A stretch of 45,286 nt of DNA from Candidatus Saccharibacteria bacterium UBA1944 (GTDB lineage Bacteria; Patescibacteriota; Saccharimonadia; Saccharimonadales; Saccharimonadaceae): the NCBI GenBank assembly GCA_002336935.1, contig DDEW01000016.1, positions 153 through 45,438 on the forward strand. The letters run 5' to 3'. This document shows positions 13,466-21,810 of the stretch, one piece after another. Below the pieces are notes generated by a model that worked only from the letters and a program-made list of their open reading frames with translations, made no database searches and was not told the DNA's origin. Positions within the stretch are counted from its first letter, which is position 1; each line of letters opens with the position of its first letter. The translations under genes and the position numbers were made by a program.

Positions 13466-15153
13466 CATTATTTGAGCAGATACTTCAGGCTCGCGGGCTC
13501 GATGGTGCAGCACGCGATATTTTTTTGCATCCAGATTATTCAAAGGGCCATGACCCATTTTTGTTACCTGATATGGCAAAGGCAGTGGAGCGGATTGTAG
13601 CAGCACGTGAGCGCCAAGAGCCAATAACTATTTACGGCGACTACGACATTGATGGATTAACGGCAACAACTGTATTAATGGATGCACTCGGGGCATTTGG
13701 CTTTAAACAGGTTACGACGTTTATTCCTAATCGTTTCGTTGAAGGCTATGGCATGACCATCGATGCGGTTGAACGAATTGCCAAGCAAGGTGCAACACTT
13801 ATTATTACTGTTGACTGCGGGAGCCTGAGCGAAAAGGAAATTGTGCGGGCCAAGGAACTGGGAGTAGACGTCATTGTTACCGATCACCACAACGTCGCAG
13901 CGGTACAACCACCAGCCGTGGCGGTAATTAACCCAAAGCGGCTCTTGCAAGATTACCCGAAAAAATACAGTAGCTTAATGCTTGTTTCGCAGAGCCCTAA
14001 AAAGCCCTTGTATCCGTTTCTTGATTTGCCGGGTGTTGGGGTGGCGTTCAAACTTGTGCAAGCATTGCAGTCGCGTTTAGACGGGTTACCCTATGGGCAG
14101 GAGAAATGGCTACTTGATTTGGTTGCGCTTGGCACGGTCTGCGACGTAGTTACTTTGGTAGATGAAAACAGGACGCATGTATATTATGGGCTTCAGGTCC
14201 TTGCCAAAACGCGACGTCCTGGACTCAAGGCCTTGATGACAGTAGCTGGTGTGGACCCGAAAAAGCTTGATGCACGAAGCCTTGGATTTGCGCTTGGTCC
14301 GCGCATGAACGCTGCTGGACGGCTTGAAACAGCGGTCTATGCGCAGGAGTTGTTGTTGGCGAGTGATGGCATGGTGGCGCTAGAGAAAGCGCAGCAACTT
14401 GACGCCATGAATGCAGAACGTCGACGCGAGCAAGATAAAATTTTTAGAGCTGCGGCTCAGCAGGCAGAGGAATATACTTCTGACCCTGTGCTTGTGGTCA
14501 GTCACGCTGACTGGAATCATGGTATTGTGGGGATTGTAGCGGCCAAATTGCTTGAACGTTATAAAAAACCTAGCTACGTATTGCAAGAAATGGGTGAAGA
14601 AAGTAAGGGTTCAGCACGAAGCTATGGCGACTTTAGCGCGGCGGATGCTATACGAGCAAGTGACCATTTAATAACAAAGGGGGGTGGCCATAGACTGGCT
14701 GCTGGAGTGACGCTGCCAACGGTAAATATTGCAGCATTCAGAAAAAATCTCAACGACTACTTTGCTTCACTTAGTTTGCGCCCGCAAGCACAACTGCTGC
14801 TGCCGCACGAAGACGCGACGATAGCGAGTTTTGGCCAAATTGACGAGCAGTTTATGCAAGAGGTTGAGAGCATGGAACCGTTTGGGAATGGTAACCCAGC
14901 ACCTATACTCAAGGCGACGCACGTGCTTGTGAGGGATTTGCGCCGAATGGGTGCTGAAGCACAACATTTAAAGATGGAAGTACAAGATAGACAAGAAAGA
15001 ACGTTTACATTGGTGGCATTTAATGCCGATGATAGCTGGAGATGTGAGCTTGGTGATTATGTATCAGTTTGGTTCCAGCCGCTGATTAATGAGTGGCGCG
15101 GTACATTAAGTATAGAGGGAAGATTGCTGCATGTTGCTCTTGAGGAAGAGTAA
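13462..15153 (+). CDS. recJ: Single-stranded-DNA-specific exonuclease RecJ
   Basis: 563 aa. DHH-family 5'-3' exonuclease for recombination and mismatch repair. Metal-binding motifs include DYDIDG (60-65), VDCGS (117-121) and DHHN (141-144). The DHHA1 domain carries the GGGHRLAAG motif, and a C-terminal OB-like domain follows. Length matches bacterial RecJ (about 560-580 aa). The ATG overlaps the stop of the wHTH gene, so expression depends on that gene. The bS21 promoter starts about 30 nt after its end. Confidence 0.93.
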   Translation: MTLFEQILQARGLDGAARDIFLHPDYSKGHDPFLLPDMAKAVERIVAARERQEPITIYGDYDIDGLTATTVLMDALGAFGFKQVTTFIPNRFVEGYGMTIDAVERIAKQGATLIITVDCGSLSEKEIVRAKELGVDVIVTDHHNVAAVQPPAVAVINPKRLLQDYPKKYSSLMLVSQSPKKPLYPFLDLPGVGVAFKLVQALQSRLDGLPYGQEKWLLDLVALGTVCDVVTLVDENRTHVYYGLQVLAKTRRPGLKALMTVAGVDPKKLDARSLGFALGPRMNAAGRLETAVYAQELLLASDGMVALEKAQQLDAMNAERRREQDKIFRAAAQQAEEYTSDPVLVVSHADWNHGIVGIVAAKLLERYKKPSYVLQEMGEESKGSARSYGDFSAADAIRASDHLITKGGGHRLAAGVTLPTVNIAAFRKNLNDYFASLSLRPQAQLLLPHEDATIASFGQIDEQFMQEVESMEPFGNGNPAPILKATHVLVRDLRRMGAEAQHLKMEVQDRQERTFTLVAFNADDSWRCELGDYVSVWFQPLINEWRGTLSIEGRLLHVALEEE

Positions 15154-15186
15154 TATGGATGACAAGCAAGTTTATTCGTTGGCTGC

Positions 15187-15215
15187 TTGCGGAGGCTAGA
15201 CTTATCTGTTATAAT
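15187..15215 (+). promoter_or_regulatory. Promoter of bS21-yqeY-adk-map
   Basis: TTGCGG (15187-15192), a 17-nt spacer ending in TGT, then TATAAT (15210-15215). ATG 15225 follows 9 nt later with no Shine-Dalgarno. Confidence 0.7.
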
Positions 15216-15224
15216 GCGGACGAT

Positions 15225-15440
15225 ATGGTACAAGTTACACGCAAAGATGAACGTGAAGCGAACGAAAACATCATTCGTCGTTTCAACCGCAAAGTACTGC
15301 AGAGTGGAGTGCTCGCTGAAGCTAAAGCTTCAATGCGCTTTAATAAGCCACTGAGCAAAACTGAGCGACGCGCGAAGGCGATTATCCGCAAAGAGCGTAA
15401 GAACGATAAACTGGCAAAAATGCGCCTGGGAATTCGTTAA
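15225..15440 (+). CDS. rpsU: 30S ribosomal protein bS21
   Basis: 71 aa. Starts MVQVTRKDEREANENIIRRF and continues FNRKVLQSGVLAEAK, the usual bS21 pattern, with a basic C-terminus (KTERRAKAIIRKERK). bS21 binds the 30S platform near the anti-Shine-Dalgarno region of 16S rRNA. A longer frame from 15159 reads through the promoter and was rejected. The mRNA should have almost no leader (TATAAT then 9 nt to ATG). The next gene, yqeY, begins 3 nt after the stop codon, which is the classic rpsU-yqeY pair. Confidence 0.9.
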   Translation: MVQVTRKDEREANENIIRRFNRKVLQSGVLAEAKASMRFNKPLSKTERRAKAIIRKERKNDKLAKMRLGIR

Positions 15441-15443
15441 TTA

Positions 15444-15899
15444 ATGGCTCTTAAAGAGCGAATCGCAGATGAAATGAAAGCCGCCTTGTTAGGCGGCAAT
15501 CGTTTTGCTGGCGAAACGCTACGTAACCTTAAGGCAGCGATCCTTAACGAAGAAGTAGCGCAAGGTAAGCGAGAGAGTGGCCTGAGCGACGAAGAAATCG
15601 AGAAGGTGATTGCACGCGAAGTGAAAAAGCGAACCGAGAGCGCTAAGCTGTATCGGGAGAATGATCGTTCTGATTTGGCGGAACCTGAAGAACAGGAAAT
15701 CGAAGTACTCAGTGCTTATCTGCCTGCTCAATTGGGCGATGATGAGCTGCGGGTCGTGATTCAGCAAAAGATTGCCGAGCTAGGCGCAGATGGCCCGCAA
15801 ATGATGGGTCATGTCATTGGAGCGGTGAAGGCGGCGGTAGGCAACACGGCAGACGGCGCAGTAATTGCGCAACTAGTTAAGCAAGAACTAACGAAATAG
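15444..15899 (+). CDS. yqeY: GatB/YqeY domain protein
   Basis: 151 aa. An all-helical YqeY domain (MALKERIADEMKAALL...LRNLKAAI...EEEIEKVI-like heptads) related to the tail domain of GatB, which contacts tRNA in the amidotransferase. The free-standing protein's function is unknown, although a link to tRNA-dependent amidation is often proposed. It commonly follows rpsU, as here. It has no Shine-Dalgarno of its own and probably relies on coupling to bS21. The adk gene follows after 17 nt. Confidence 0.88.
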   Translation: MALKERIADEMKAALLGGNRFAGETLRNLKAAILNEEVAQGKRESGLSDEEIEKVIAREVKKRTESAKLYRENDRSDLAEPEEQEIEVLSAYLPAQLGDDELRVVIQQKIAELGADGPQMMGHVIGAVKAAVGNTADGAVIAQLVKQELTK

Positions 15900-15916
15900 G
15901 AAGGAGCGTCACGCTC
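15898..15916 (+). promoter_or_regulatory. adk ribosome-binding site partly inside a hairpin
   Basis: AGGAAGGAG ends inside GAGCG (15904-15908), which can pair with CGCTC (15912-15916) directly before ATG 15917. The 5-bp triloop stem would hide part of the Shine-Dalgarno and may tune adk translation. Confidence 0.4.
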
Positions 15917-16468
15917 ATGATTCTTTTATTTGGTCCAACCGGTGCAGGAAAAAGCATGCAAGGGCAAATGCTTGCAGTGCGTCAGGGATGGAAATGGCTG
16001 AGTACTGGCGAGATGCTTCGTGCCAGTACAGATCCCGAAGTGATCCGTATCCTTAAAAGCGGAGAGCTCGTCAGTGATGAGTTAACCTATGAGGTTTTTG
16101 ATAGGGCTATTCAAGACGCAGTAGAAAAGCAATATAAAAACGTCATTGTTGACGGATTCCCGCGCACCAAAGATCAGGCAGAATGGCTTGCGGATTACAT
16201 GGAAAAAACGAACCAAGTCATCGACGTTGTCATTGTGCTAGAAGTACCCGAAAGTGTGATTATGGAACGACTCGATAAGCGCGGTCGCATGGAAGACACG
16301 CCCGAAACGATTGCACGGCGTATGGCAATTTACCGACAAAAAATGTACCCTGTACTAGGGATTTTTGCAGAACAAGATATGCGGATTATTCACCTTGACG
16401 GAACGGGTACTGCCGGTGAAGTGCACGACAGGATTTATGCAGAGGTGAGTGAGGTATGCCCGAATTAA
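15917..16468 (+). CDS. adk: Adenylate kinase (short-LID form)
   Basis: 183 aa. P-loop GPTGAGKS at 6-13, the AMP-binding region STGEMLR, and the DGFPR motif (76-80). It interconverts 2 ADP with ATP and AMP. The LID is very short (RLDKRGRMEDTPETIARRM) with no zinc cysteines, so it belongs to the short form. The last 13 nt overlap the start of map, the same adk-map order found in the ribosomal-protein operons of many bacteria, although here no secY is adjacent. Confidence 0.88.
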   Translation: MILLFGPTGAGKSMQGQMLAVRQGWKWLSTGEMLRASTDPEVIRILKSGELVSDELTYEVFDRAIQDAVEKQYKNVIVDGFPRTKDQAEWLADYMEKTNQVIDVVIVLEVPESVIMERLDKRGRMEDTPETIARRMAIYRQKMYPVLGIFAEQDMRIIHLDGTGTAGEVHDRIYAEVSEVCPN

Positions 16469-17220
16469 TTACCGGGCAGAAGACGCCTGAGCAGCTGCAG
16501 GCAATGCGTGAAGGCGGCAAAATTATTGCGCAGATTTTTGATGACATCCGAGGATTTGTGCACGAAGGCGTGAATGAAAAGCAAACAAATGATTTTGTAG
16601 CTGCTAAAATTGCCGAATATGGTGCGGAGGCCACCTATACAACAGATGAGGTCCGATTTCCGGGTGTGATTTGCATCAGTACCAATGATGAGATTGTGCA
16701 CGGCGTACCAACTGATTATATATTCGCCAAGGGTGATGTAGTAGGCTTTGATCTGGTGATTACTTGTAAAGGGATGAAGACGGATGCTGCCTTCACGATG
16801 GTTATTGATGAGCAGCCAAGCGGAGCGATTAAACACCTTTTACAAACAACTGAACGCAGCTTGTATGCGGGAATCGATGCTATAAAGGGGCCGGTACGAA
16901 TCGGTGATATTAGTGCTGCAATCGAAAAAGTACTGCGCGAAGGACGGCTGGGGATTATCCGCGAACTTGTTGGCCATGGCGTGGGACATAAAATGCATAT
17001 GCCACCTGATGTGCCAAATTATGGACAACGAGGAACAGGTGTATTGCTGCAGCCTGGTGAGACGATTGCCATTGAGCCAATGGCGACACTCGGCGGTGAA
17101 AAGATAAAAGAACTTGATGATAACTGGACATTTGCAACGCGCGACGGCAGTATTGCGGCGCACTTTGAGCACACCATACTCATCACGCAAAATGGTGCAG
17201 AGATCCTCACTAAAAAATAA
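16456..17220 (+). CDS. map: Methionine aminopeptidase, type I
   Basis: 254 aa. It removes the N-terminal Met after deformylation. The five metal ligands are visible: Asp99 (VGFDL), Asp110 (KTDAAF), His174 (GHGVG), Glu207 (IEPMA) and Glu238 (FEHT). The substrate His81 (VHGVP) is also present. There is no N-terminal zinc-finger extension. It starts inside the last codons of adk, so translation is coupled. Together with def and fmt this window holds the complete N-terminal Met processing route. Confidence 0.94.
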   Translation: MPELITGQKTPEQLQAMREGGKIIAQIFDDIRGFVHEGVNEKQTNDFVAAKIAEYGAEATYTTDEVRFPGVICISTNDEIVHGVPTDYIFAKGDVVGFDLVITCKGMKTDAAFTMVIDEQPSGAIKHLLQTTERSLYAGIDAIKGPVRIGDISAAIEKVLREGRLGIIRELVGHGVGHKMHMPPDVPNYGQRGTGVLLQPGETIAIEPMATLGGEKIKELDDNWTFATRDGSIAAHFEHTILITQNGAEILTKK

Positions 17221-17272
17221 GTTATTCCGCAACAGAGCGAGTAGTGTGGCGACGTACTACCCATAGTTGTTA

Positions 17273-17281
17273 TGGTATAAT
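17273..17281 (+). promoter_or_regulatory. Extended -10 promoter of ftsA
   Basis: TGG TATAAT (17273-17281) is followed by 8 nt and ATG 17290. There is no Shine-Dalgarno, so a leaderless ftsA mRNA is predicted. Confidence 0.65.
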
Positions 17282-17289
17282 AGCCCTAT

Positions 17290-18534
17290 ATGCAAGAACA
17301 ATCAAAATACGCAGTCGGTATTGATATCGGTACAACCACCGTTCGTTGTGTGGTGGGACACATTGACCCGACGACCGGTACACCGACTATCGTTGGTGTC
17401 GGACAGGCAGGCAACAGTGGTATGCGTAAGGGGAGCGTTGTAAACCTTAACGGTCCGGCGCATGCAATTGATCAAGCCCTTGGCGAAGCAGAGCGAATGA
17501 GCGGCTACGAAGTAAATGAGGCTTCGATTAGCATTAATGGTGCACATATTGTGAGCACAAAAGCAGACGGAATGATTGCTGTCGGCATGGCGGATCACGA
17601 AATTACTAACGATGACTTAGCACGCATTGAAGAGGTTGCTACTACTGGCAAGGTTCCAGCTAACCGAGAAATTCTTGAAGTTGTTCCATTTAGCTATACC
17701 CTTGATGGGCAGGGTGGTATCAAGGACCCCATTGGTATGAATGGCATACGTTTAGAAATTAGTGCAAACGTTGTTTCAGCTATGGGACCGTATGTAGGCA
17801 ACCTAGAAAAAGCGAGTGAAATGGCAACCGTAGCCACCAATACGGTAGTTCCTTCAGTGATGGCGGCAGCAAAAGCGGTCCTTACGGAAAGCCAAATAGA
17901 GAGTGGCGTAGCTGTTGTGGACATGGGTGGTGCGACAACGGGCGTAGCGGTATTTGAAGAAGGCGATTTGCAATATGTTGGCGTGATACCCGTAGGTGGG
18001 GCTAACATTACGAACGACCTTGCCATTGGACTCAAAACTGACCCTGCTATTGCGGAACTAGTGAAAGTTGCCCATGCTTCAGCCCTTGTGCGTAAGGAAA
18101 GTGAAGGGGTGAGTGTAAAGCACGAGAAAGAAATACTATCGTTTAATACTCAAGATATTGATGAGATTGTAGAGGCGAGGCTAGAAGAGATATTTGAGGC
18201 TGTGCAGCATGAACTAAAAAAGGCCGGCCGAGCTGGCCAGCTGCCGAGTGGTATTGTGCTGACCGGTGGAGCGGCACGTATGAAGGGAATTGCTGAATAC
18301 GCCAAAGAGCAGCTAGGACTCGCGGTACGCGTCGGCAAGCCTGCTGGGTTTGGTGGTGTTGCAGACCACATTGACGAGCCGCAATTTGCCGCTGCCGTGG
18401 GACTTATGCTGATTGATGCCGAAGACGCCACTCGCCCTGCGCGCGGAGCTAAGCATCCTGGGCAGAACACGAAGCAACTTGCGAAAAATGCCGGAGGAAT
18501 CCTTAGGGGTATCTTTGGCAAATTCAAAGCGTAA
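17290..18534 (+). CDS. ftsA: Cell division protein FtsA
   Basis: 414 aa. Actin-like ATPase that tethers FtsZ to the membrane. Phosphate-1 motif DIGTTTVR (13-20), the SHS2/1C insertion with SINGAHI, phosphate-2 motif VDMGGATTGVAVF (about 211-223) and adenosine motif VLTGGAARMKGI. The C-terminus GGILRGIFGKFKA looks like the usual amphipathic membrane-targeting helix. FtsZ follows 80 nt later with its own promoter. The usual upstream ftsQ/mur genes are absent from the window. Confidence 0.93.
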   Translation: MQEQSKYAVGIDIGTTTVRCVVGHIDPTTGTPTIVGVGQAGNSGMRKGSVVNLNGPAHAIDQALGEAERMSGYEVNEASISINGAHIVSTKADGMIAVGMADHEITNDDLARIEEVATTGKVPANREILEVVPFSYTLDGQGGIKDPIGMNGIRLEISANVVSAMGPYVGNLEKASEMATVATNTVVPSVMAAAKAVLTESQIESGVAVVDMGGATTGVAVFEEGDLQYVGVIPVGGANITNDLAIGLKTDPAIAELVKVAHASALVRKESEGVSVKHEKEILSFNTQDIDEIVEARLEEIFEAVQHELKKAGRAGQLPSGIVLTGGAARMKGIAEYAKEQLGLAVRVGKPAGFGGVADHIDEPQFAAAVGLMLIDAEDATRPARGAKHPGQNTKQLAKNAGGILRGIFGKFKA

Positions 18535-18562
18535 CTCTCTATTCATTGTCGAATAAATCCTG

Positions 18563-18568
18563 TATACT
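18563..18568 (+). promoter_or_regulatory. Probable ftsZ promoter (-10)
   Basis: TATACT at 18563-18568 with no convincing -35. The leader to ATG 18615 is about 40 nt and carries Shine-Dalgarno AAAGGGGAG (18597-18605). Confidence 0.4.
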
Positions 18569-18614
18569 AGAACAAGATAGTTATTCGATGTGAATAAAGG
18601 GGAGTGAGAAGCGA

Positions 18615-19808
18615 ATGCCAGAAGTAAAACCAAGTGAGATTCAAACTTTCGCCAGCATAAAAGTAGTTGGTGTTGGTGGAGCGGGTGGCTCTGCTGTTAA
18701 CCGTATGAAAGATGCCGGTTTGGTTGGCGTACAGTTCATCGCTATGAATACCGATGCCCAGGCATTACACAATAGCAAAGCCGATATCAAGCTCCATCTC
18801 GGCCACAATACAACTAACGGGTTGGGTGCCGGTGCTGATCCAAGTGTTGGGGAAGCTGCTGCGCGTGAATCTGTTGACGAAATCCGTGATGCCCTGCAGG
18901 GTGCAGATATGGTGTTTGTGACCATCGGTGCCGGTGGTGGTACCGGGAGTGGTGCTGGGCATGTTGTAGCCGAACAAGCTCGAGATTTAGGAATCCTTGT
19001 TGTGGGTGTAGCCACTAAACCATTTAGCTTTGAGGGTGAGAAGCGTCGCACAAACGCGGAGTGGGCTATTGCGCAGCTCGGCAAACAAGTCGACACGCTT
19101 ATTACAATTCCTAACGACCGTTTACTACAAACGATTGATCGCCGTACCCCGCTGCTTGAAACATTTAAAATTGCCGACGACGTACTGCGACAAGGCGTGC
19201 AAGGGATTTCTGAGCTGATTACTGAACACGGCTTAATTAACCTTGACTTTGCTGACGTAAAGGCAATTATGAGTAACGCTGGCAGCGCACTGATGGGTAT
19301 TGGCCGTGCAAGCGGGGATGATCGTGCAGCACAAGCCGCACAACAAGCGATTGAGTCACCACTTATTGAAGTATCTATTGATGGTGCGAAGGGCGTACTG
19401 TTCAATGTTACCGGTGGCTATGACATGAGTATGAGTGAGATTCAGGAGGCTGCAGAAATTATTACCAGTGCTGTATCGCCTGATGCGAATATCATCTTTG
19501 GTGCGACACTGAAGCCTGAGCTAGAAGACGAACTTATCATTACCGTTATTGCTACAGGTTTTGATAGCGCTTATTTCCATGAGCAAGCAGCCGAGTTAGA
19601 AAAGCCAAGCCAGCTTGAAAAGACCGAAAATGTTGATGATGCAGTAAAAGACATCGATATGGATTTGAATCATACTGATGCAGCAAAGCATTTTGCAGAA
19701 GAACCAGCAGAAAATATCTGGAACCACCCAGCCGAATCTGAAGATGACGATGATACGCCTGCGTTCCTGCGACGACGCAATAAAAACAAGCAAACTGACG
19801 AATCATAG
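18615..19808 (+). CDS. ftsZ: Cell division protein FtsZ
   Basis: 397 aa. Tubulin-like GTPase that forms the division ring. It starts with VVGVGGAGGSAVNRM, and the tubulin signature GGGTGSG is at about 107-113. T7-loop region residues NLDFADVK are present. An acidic variable linker (about 330-380) ends in the conserved tail DTPAFLRRR, which binds FtsA. Length is standard. AAAGGGGAGTGAG precedes the ATG. The nrdR gene follows at 16 nt and is probably co-transcribed. Confidence 0.96.
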   Translation: MPEVKPSEIQTFASIKVVGVGGAGGSAVNRMKDAGLVGVQFIAMNTDAQALHNSKADIKLHLGHNTTNGLGAGADPSVGEAAARESVDEIRDALQGADMVFVTIGAGGGTGSGAGHVVAEQARDLGILVVGVATKPFSFEGEKRRTNAEWAIAQLGKQVDTLITIPNDRLLQTIDRRTPLLETFKIADDVLRQGVQGISELITEHGLINLDFADVKAIMSNAGSALMGIGRASGDDRAAQAAQQAIESPLIEVSIDGAKGVLFNVTGGYDMSMSEIQEAAEIITSAVSPDANIIFGATLKPELEDELIITVIATGFDSAYFHEQAAELEKPSQLEKTENVDDAVKDIDMDLNHTDAAKHFAEEPAENIWNHPAESEDDDDTPAFLRRRNKNKQTDES

Positions 19809-19824
19809 GAAGGGATAAGCACCC

Positions 19825-20286
19825 ATGGCACTGAACTATAAGATAGGCGATAGCCGGGTATTAGAGTCTCGAGAGTCTGCAGATGGCATTACAATTCGCC
19901 GTCGTCGAGAAACAATGGATGGCAAGCATCGGTTTACTACCTATGAGCGCATTGAACACCCAAATTTAGCAGTTATTAAGAAGGACGGTACCCGGGAGTT
20001 ATTTGACAGAGAAAAACTTACCACAGCAATTCGGCGGTCAGTTGGTAAGTTCTTTAAGTCCGAAGTTGAAGTTGAAGAAATCATTAATAATGTTGAAGAA
20101 TCGTTATACGAGCTCGGTGAGAGCGAAGTGCTTTCACGGCAAATTGGTGACTTGGTGCTTGATGAACTCGCAGCAAAAAATGAAGTGGCATACGTGCGGT
20201 TTGCAAGTGTATTCCACAAGTTTAAAACGCTCGATGACTTTGTGAAGATTCTTGAGCAGCGTCGCACAAATAAACGGGAGAAGTAA
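19825..20286 (+). CDS. nrdR: NrdR-like repressor lacking the zinc-ribbon cysteines
   Basis: 153 aa. The ATP-cone (about 49-140) is intact: VIKKDGTRELFDREKLTTAIRRS and AYVRFASVFHKF. The N-terminal DNA-binding half keeps DSRVLESRESADG, IRRRRE and RFTTYERIE. The MxCPxC start and second CxxC that hold zinc in known NrdR are replaced: it starts MALNYKIGD and RRRRE is followed by TMDGKH. The protein has no cysteine at all. An in-frame TAA upstream rules out a longer N-terminus. NrdR normally represses ribonucleotide reductase genes in response to dATP/ATP. Here DNA binding must work without zinc, or the role has changed. AGGAAGGG precedes ATG. Confidence 0.85.
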   Translation: MALNYKIGDSRVLESRESADGITIRRRRETMDGKHRFTTYERIEHPNLAVIKKDGTRELFDREKLTTAIRRSVGKFFKSEVEVEEIINNVEESLYELGESEVLSRQIGDLVLDELAAKNEVAYVRFASVFHKFKTLDDFVKILEQRRTNKREK

Positions 20287-20287
20287 T

Positions 20288-20554
20288 ATGCGCGTGGTGG
20301 TGGTATATAAAGACAATCAAGACTATACACGATCGGTAGATGTATTCTTGGGGGATTTTAGTCGGCAAACCGGTCGCGTGCTTGAAACGCTTGATCCCGA
20401 GACTACTGAAGGAGAAACCTTTTGTCGTGCGTATGATATTGTTGAATACCCGACAATCGTTGCACTGAGCAATGAGGGACAGGTACAAAACATGTGGCGA
20501 GGAATGATGCTCCCTACAATCAGCGAGGTAAGCTACTATGTTGCACAAGCTTAA
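20288..20554 (+). CDS. Thioredoxin-fold protein without CxxC
   Basis: 88 aa. MRVVVVYKDN, then ETFCRAYDIVEYPTIVALSNEG, matches the second half of a thioredoxin fold, including the cis-Pro loop (YPT). Only one cysteine (in TFCRAYD) is present and there is no CxxC pair, so it is not a classical oxidoreductase. It begins 1 nt after nrdR, with GGGAGAAG as ribosome-binding site, and its end overlaps the VKOR start by 17 nt. A redox partner or adaptor for the VKOR is plausible from position, but this is inference. Confidence 0.55.
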   Translation: MRVVVVYKDNQDYTRSVDVFLGDFSRQTGRVLETLDPETTEGETFCRAYDIVEYPTIVALSNEGQVQNMWRGMMLPTISEVSYYVAQA

Positions 20555-21167
20555 GGCGTGGTGGCAAAACAAACAGCTGGCTGAACGTGAGCGAGCGTGG
20601 ACAAGCTGGGTACTCCTCATCGCTTCATCAATTGGGTTACTGGCATCGTTTGTATTGTCGGTTGAGGCAATCCAGCTGGCCAAAAACCCTGATACAATAC
20701 TGCCATGCAGCTTGAATAGTGTGCTCAACTGCGCTACCGTTGGTAACCACTGGTCATCTGCGGCCTTTGGATTTCCCAATAGTTTCCTTGGAATGATGGC
20801 TTTTTCGGCGCTCATCACTATTGCGGTGGCAAGAATCGCTGGAGTAGCGTTCCCGCGCTGGTTCATGGTGGGCCTGCAGTTTGGTGCCGTTGCTGGTATC
20901 GTATTTGCGGGGTGGATGTTCTATATGAGTTACGCAGTGATTCAAACCCTTTGTCCGTGGTGTTTGACACTTGATTTTGCAATGCTATTCGTTTTCTTTG
21001 CGGTGACGCGGAACAATATTAGGGAAGGTATTTGCCCTTTAAGGACGGCCTGGAGAGATCGGGCAAAGAAAGTAATTGATACACAGTATGATGCAGTAGT
21101 ACTTGTGCTCGTCGCCGTGGTGGCATGCGCGCTTATCATCGGTAAATACGGTGATGGTTTGTTCTAG
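20538..21167 (+). CDS. Vitamin K epoxide reductase (VKOR) family disulfide-generating membrane protein
   Basis: 209 aa with about five hydrophobic segments. It carries the VKOR marks: a loop cysteine pair Cys57/Cys65 (PCSLNSVLNCATVG), NSFLG, and the active-site CPWC at 139-142. Bacterial VKOR homologues replace DsbB: they pass electrons from newly made disulfides to quinone, re-oxidising a DsbA/Trx-like partner outside the membrane. No fused thioredoxin domain is present, and the small Trx-fold gene upstream has no CxxC, so the partner must lie elsewhere. A C-terminal membrane segment (VVLVLVAVVACALIIG) ends the protein. Confidence 0.88.
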   Translation: MLHKLKAWWQNKQLAERERAWTSWVLLIASSIGLLASFVLSVEAIQLAKNPDTILPCSLNSVLNCATVGNHWSSAAFGFPNSFLGMMAFSALITIAVARIAGVAFPRWFMVGLQFGAVAGIVFAGWMFYMSYAVIQTLCPWCLTLDFAMLFVFFAVTRNNIREGICPLRTAWRDRAKKVIDTQYDAVVLVLVAVVACALIIGKYGDGLF

Positions 21168-21246
21168 GAAAACATAAGCTTTATTTTTGATGCAAAGTAC
21201 GCTACAGTAGGGCCATATCCATTTACTAAAGGAGGGAAAAAGTAAA

Positions 21247-21759
21247 ATGGTAAAAGCAAAGAAAAATGTAACGTATAGTCATGCATGGTCAGTGCTGGCA
21301 GTAGCACGCATCATGCTCGGTTTTGTATTTTTGTGGGCTTTTCTCGACAAAACCATGGGGCTTGGGTTCGCAACACAACACGGTAAGGCATGGCTTGATG
21401 GTGTCTCACCAACGACAGGCTTCTTGAAGTTCGGGGTCAATGCTGAGGGTCCATTTGTGGACTTTTTCCGTAGTTTAGCGGGGAACGTACTCGTTGATTG
21501 GCTGTTTATGCTTGGGCTTCTGGGTATTGGTATGGCGCTCATCCTTGGCATTGGTCTACGGGTTGCTGCCGTGGCTGGTACAACGCTGTTGGTTATGATG
21601 TGGGCTGCGGAACTACCGCTCAAAAATAACCCGGTTGTAGACGAGCATCTTGTCTATGCAGCCGTGCTGTGGGTGGTTGCTCTTGCGCCACGCAAGTATA
21701 GCCTCATTGAAACGTGGCTCCAGACGCCTACGGTCAAAAAGAATCCTTGGCTCTGGTAA
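21247..21759 (+). CDS. DoxX-family membrane protein
   Basis: 170 aa with about four membrane segments: VARIMLGFVFLWAFLDK, VDWLFMLGLLGIGMALILG, VAAVAGTTLLVMMWAA, and YAAVLWVVALA. The N-terminal layout ARIxLGxxFLWAFLDK matches DoxX/TQO small subunit-like proteins, which are tied to thiol or quinone redox and redox stress. Its place behind VKOR fits a shared membrane redox role. AAAGGAGG (21228-21235) precedes the ATG. Transcription probably ends at the hairpin at 21779-21806. Confidence 0.75.
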   Translation: MVKAKKNVTYSHAWSVLAVARIMLGFVFLWAFLDKTMGLGFATQHGKAWLDGVSPTTGFLKFGVNAEGPFVDFFRSLAGNVLVDWLFMLGLLGIGMALILGIGLRVAAVAGTTLLVMMWAAELPLKNNPVVDEHLVYAAVLWVVALAPRKYSLIETWLQTPTVKKNPWLW

Positions 21760-21778
21760 TAAACTGACTACAGTGGTA

Positions 21779-21810
21779 AAATGAGGACGTAAAAGCGTCC
21801 TCATTTCTGA
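21779..21810 (+). terminator. Hairpin after doxX-like gene
   Basis: AAATGAGGACG (21779-21789) pairs with CGTCCTCATTT (21796-21806) around TAAAAG, an 11-bp stem. The T-run is short (TTT inside the stem). It either ends the DoxX-like gene or is the first hairpin of the ileS leader. Confidence 0.5.
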
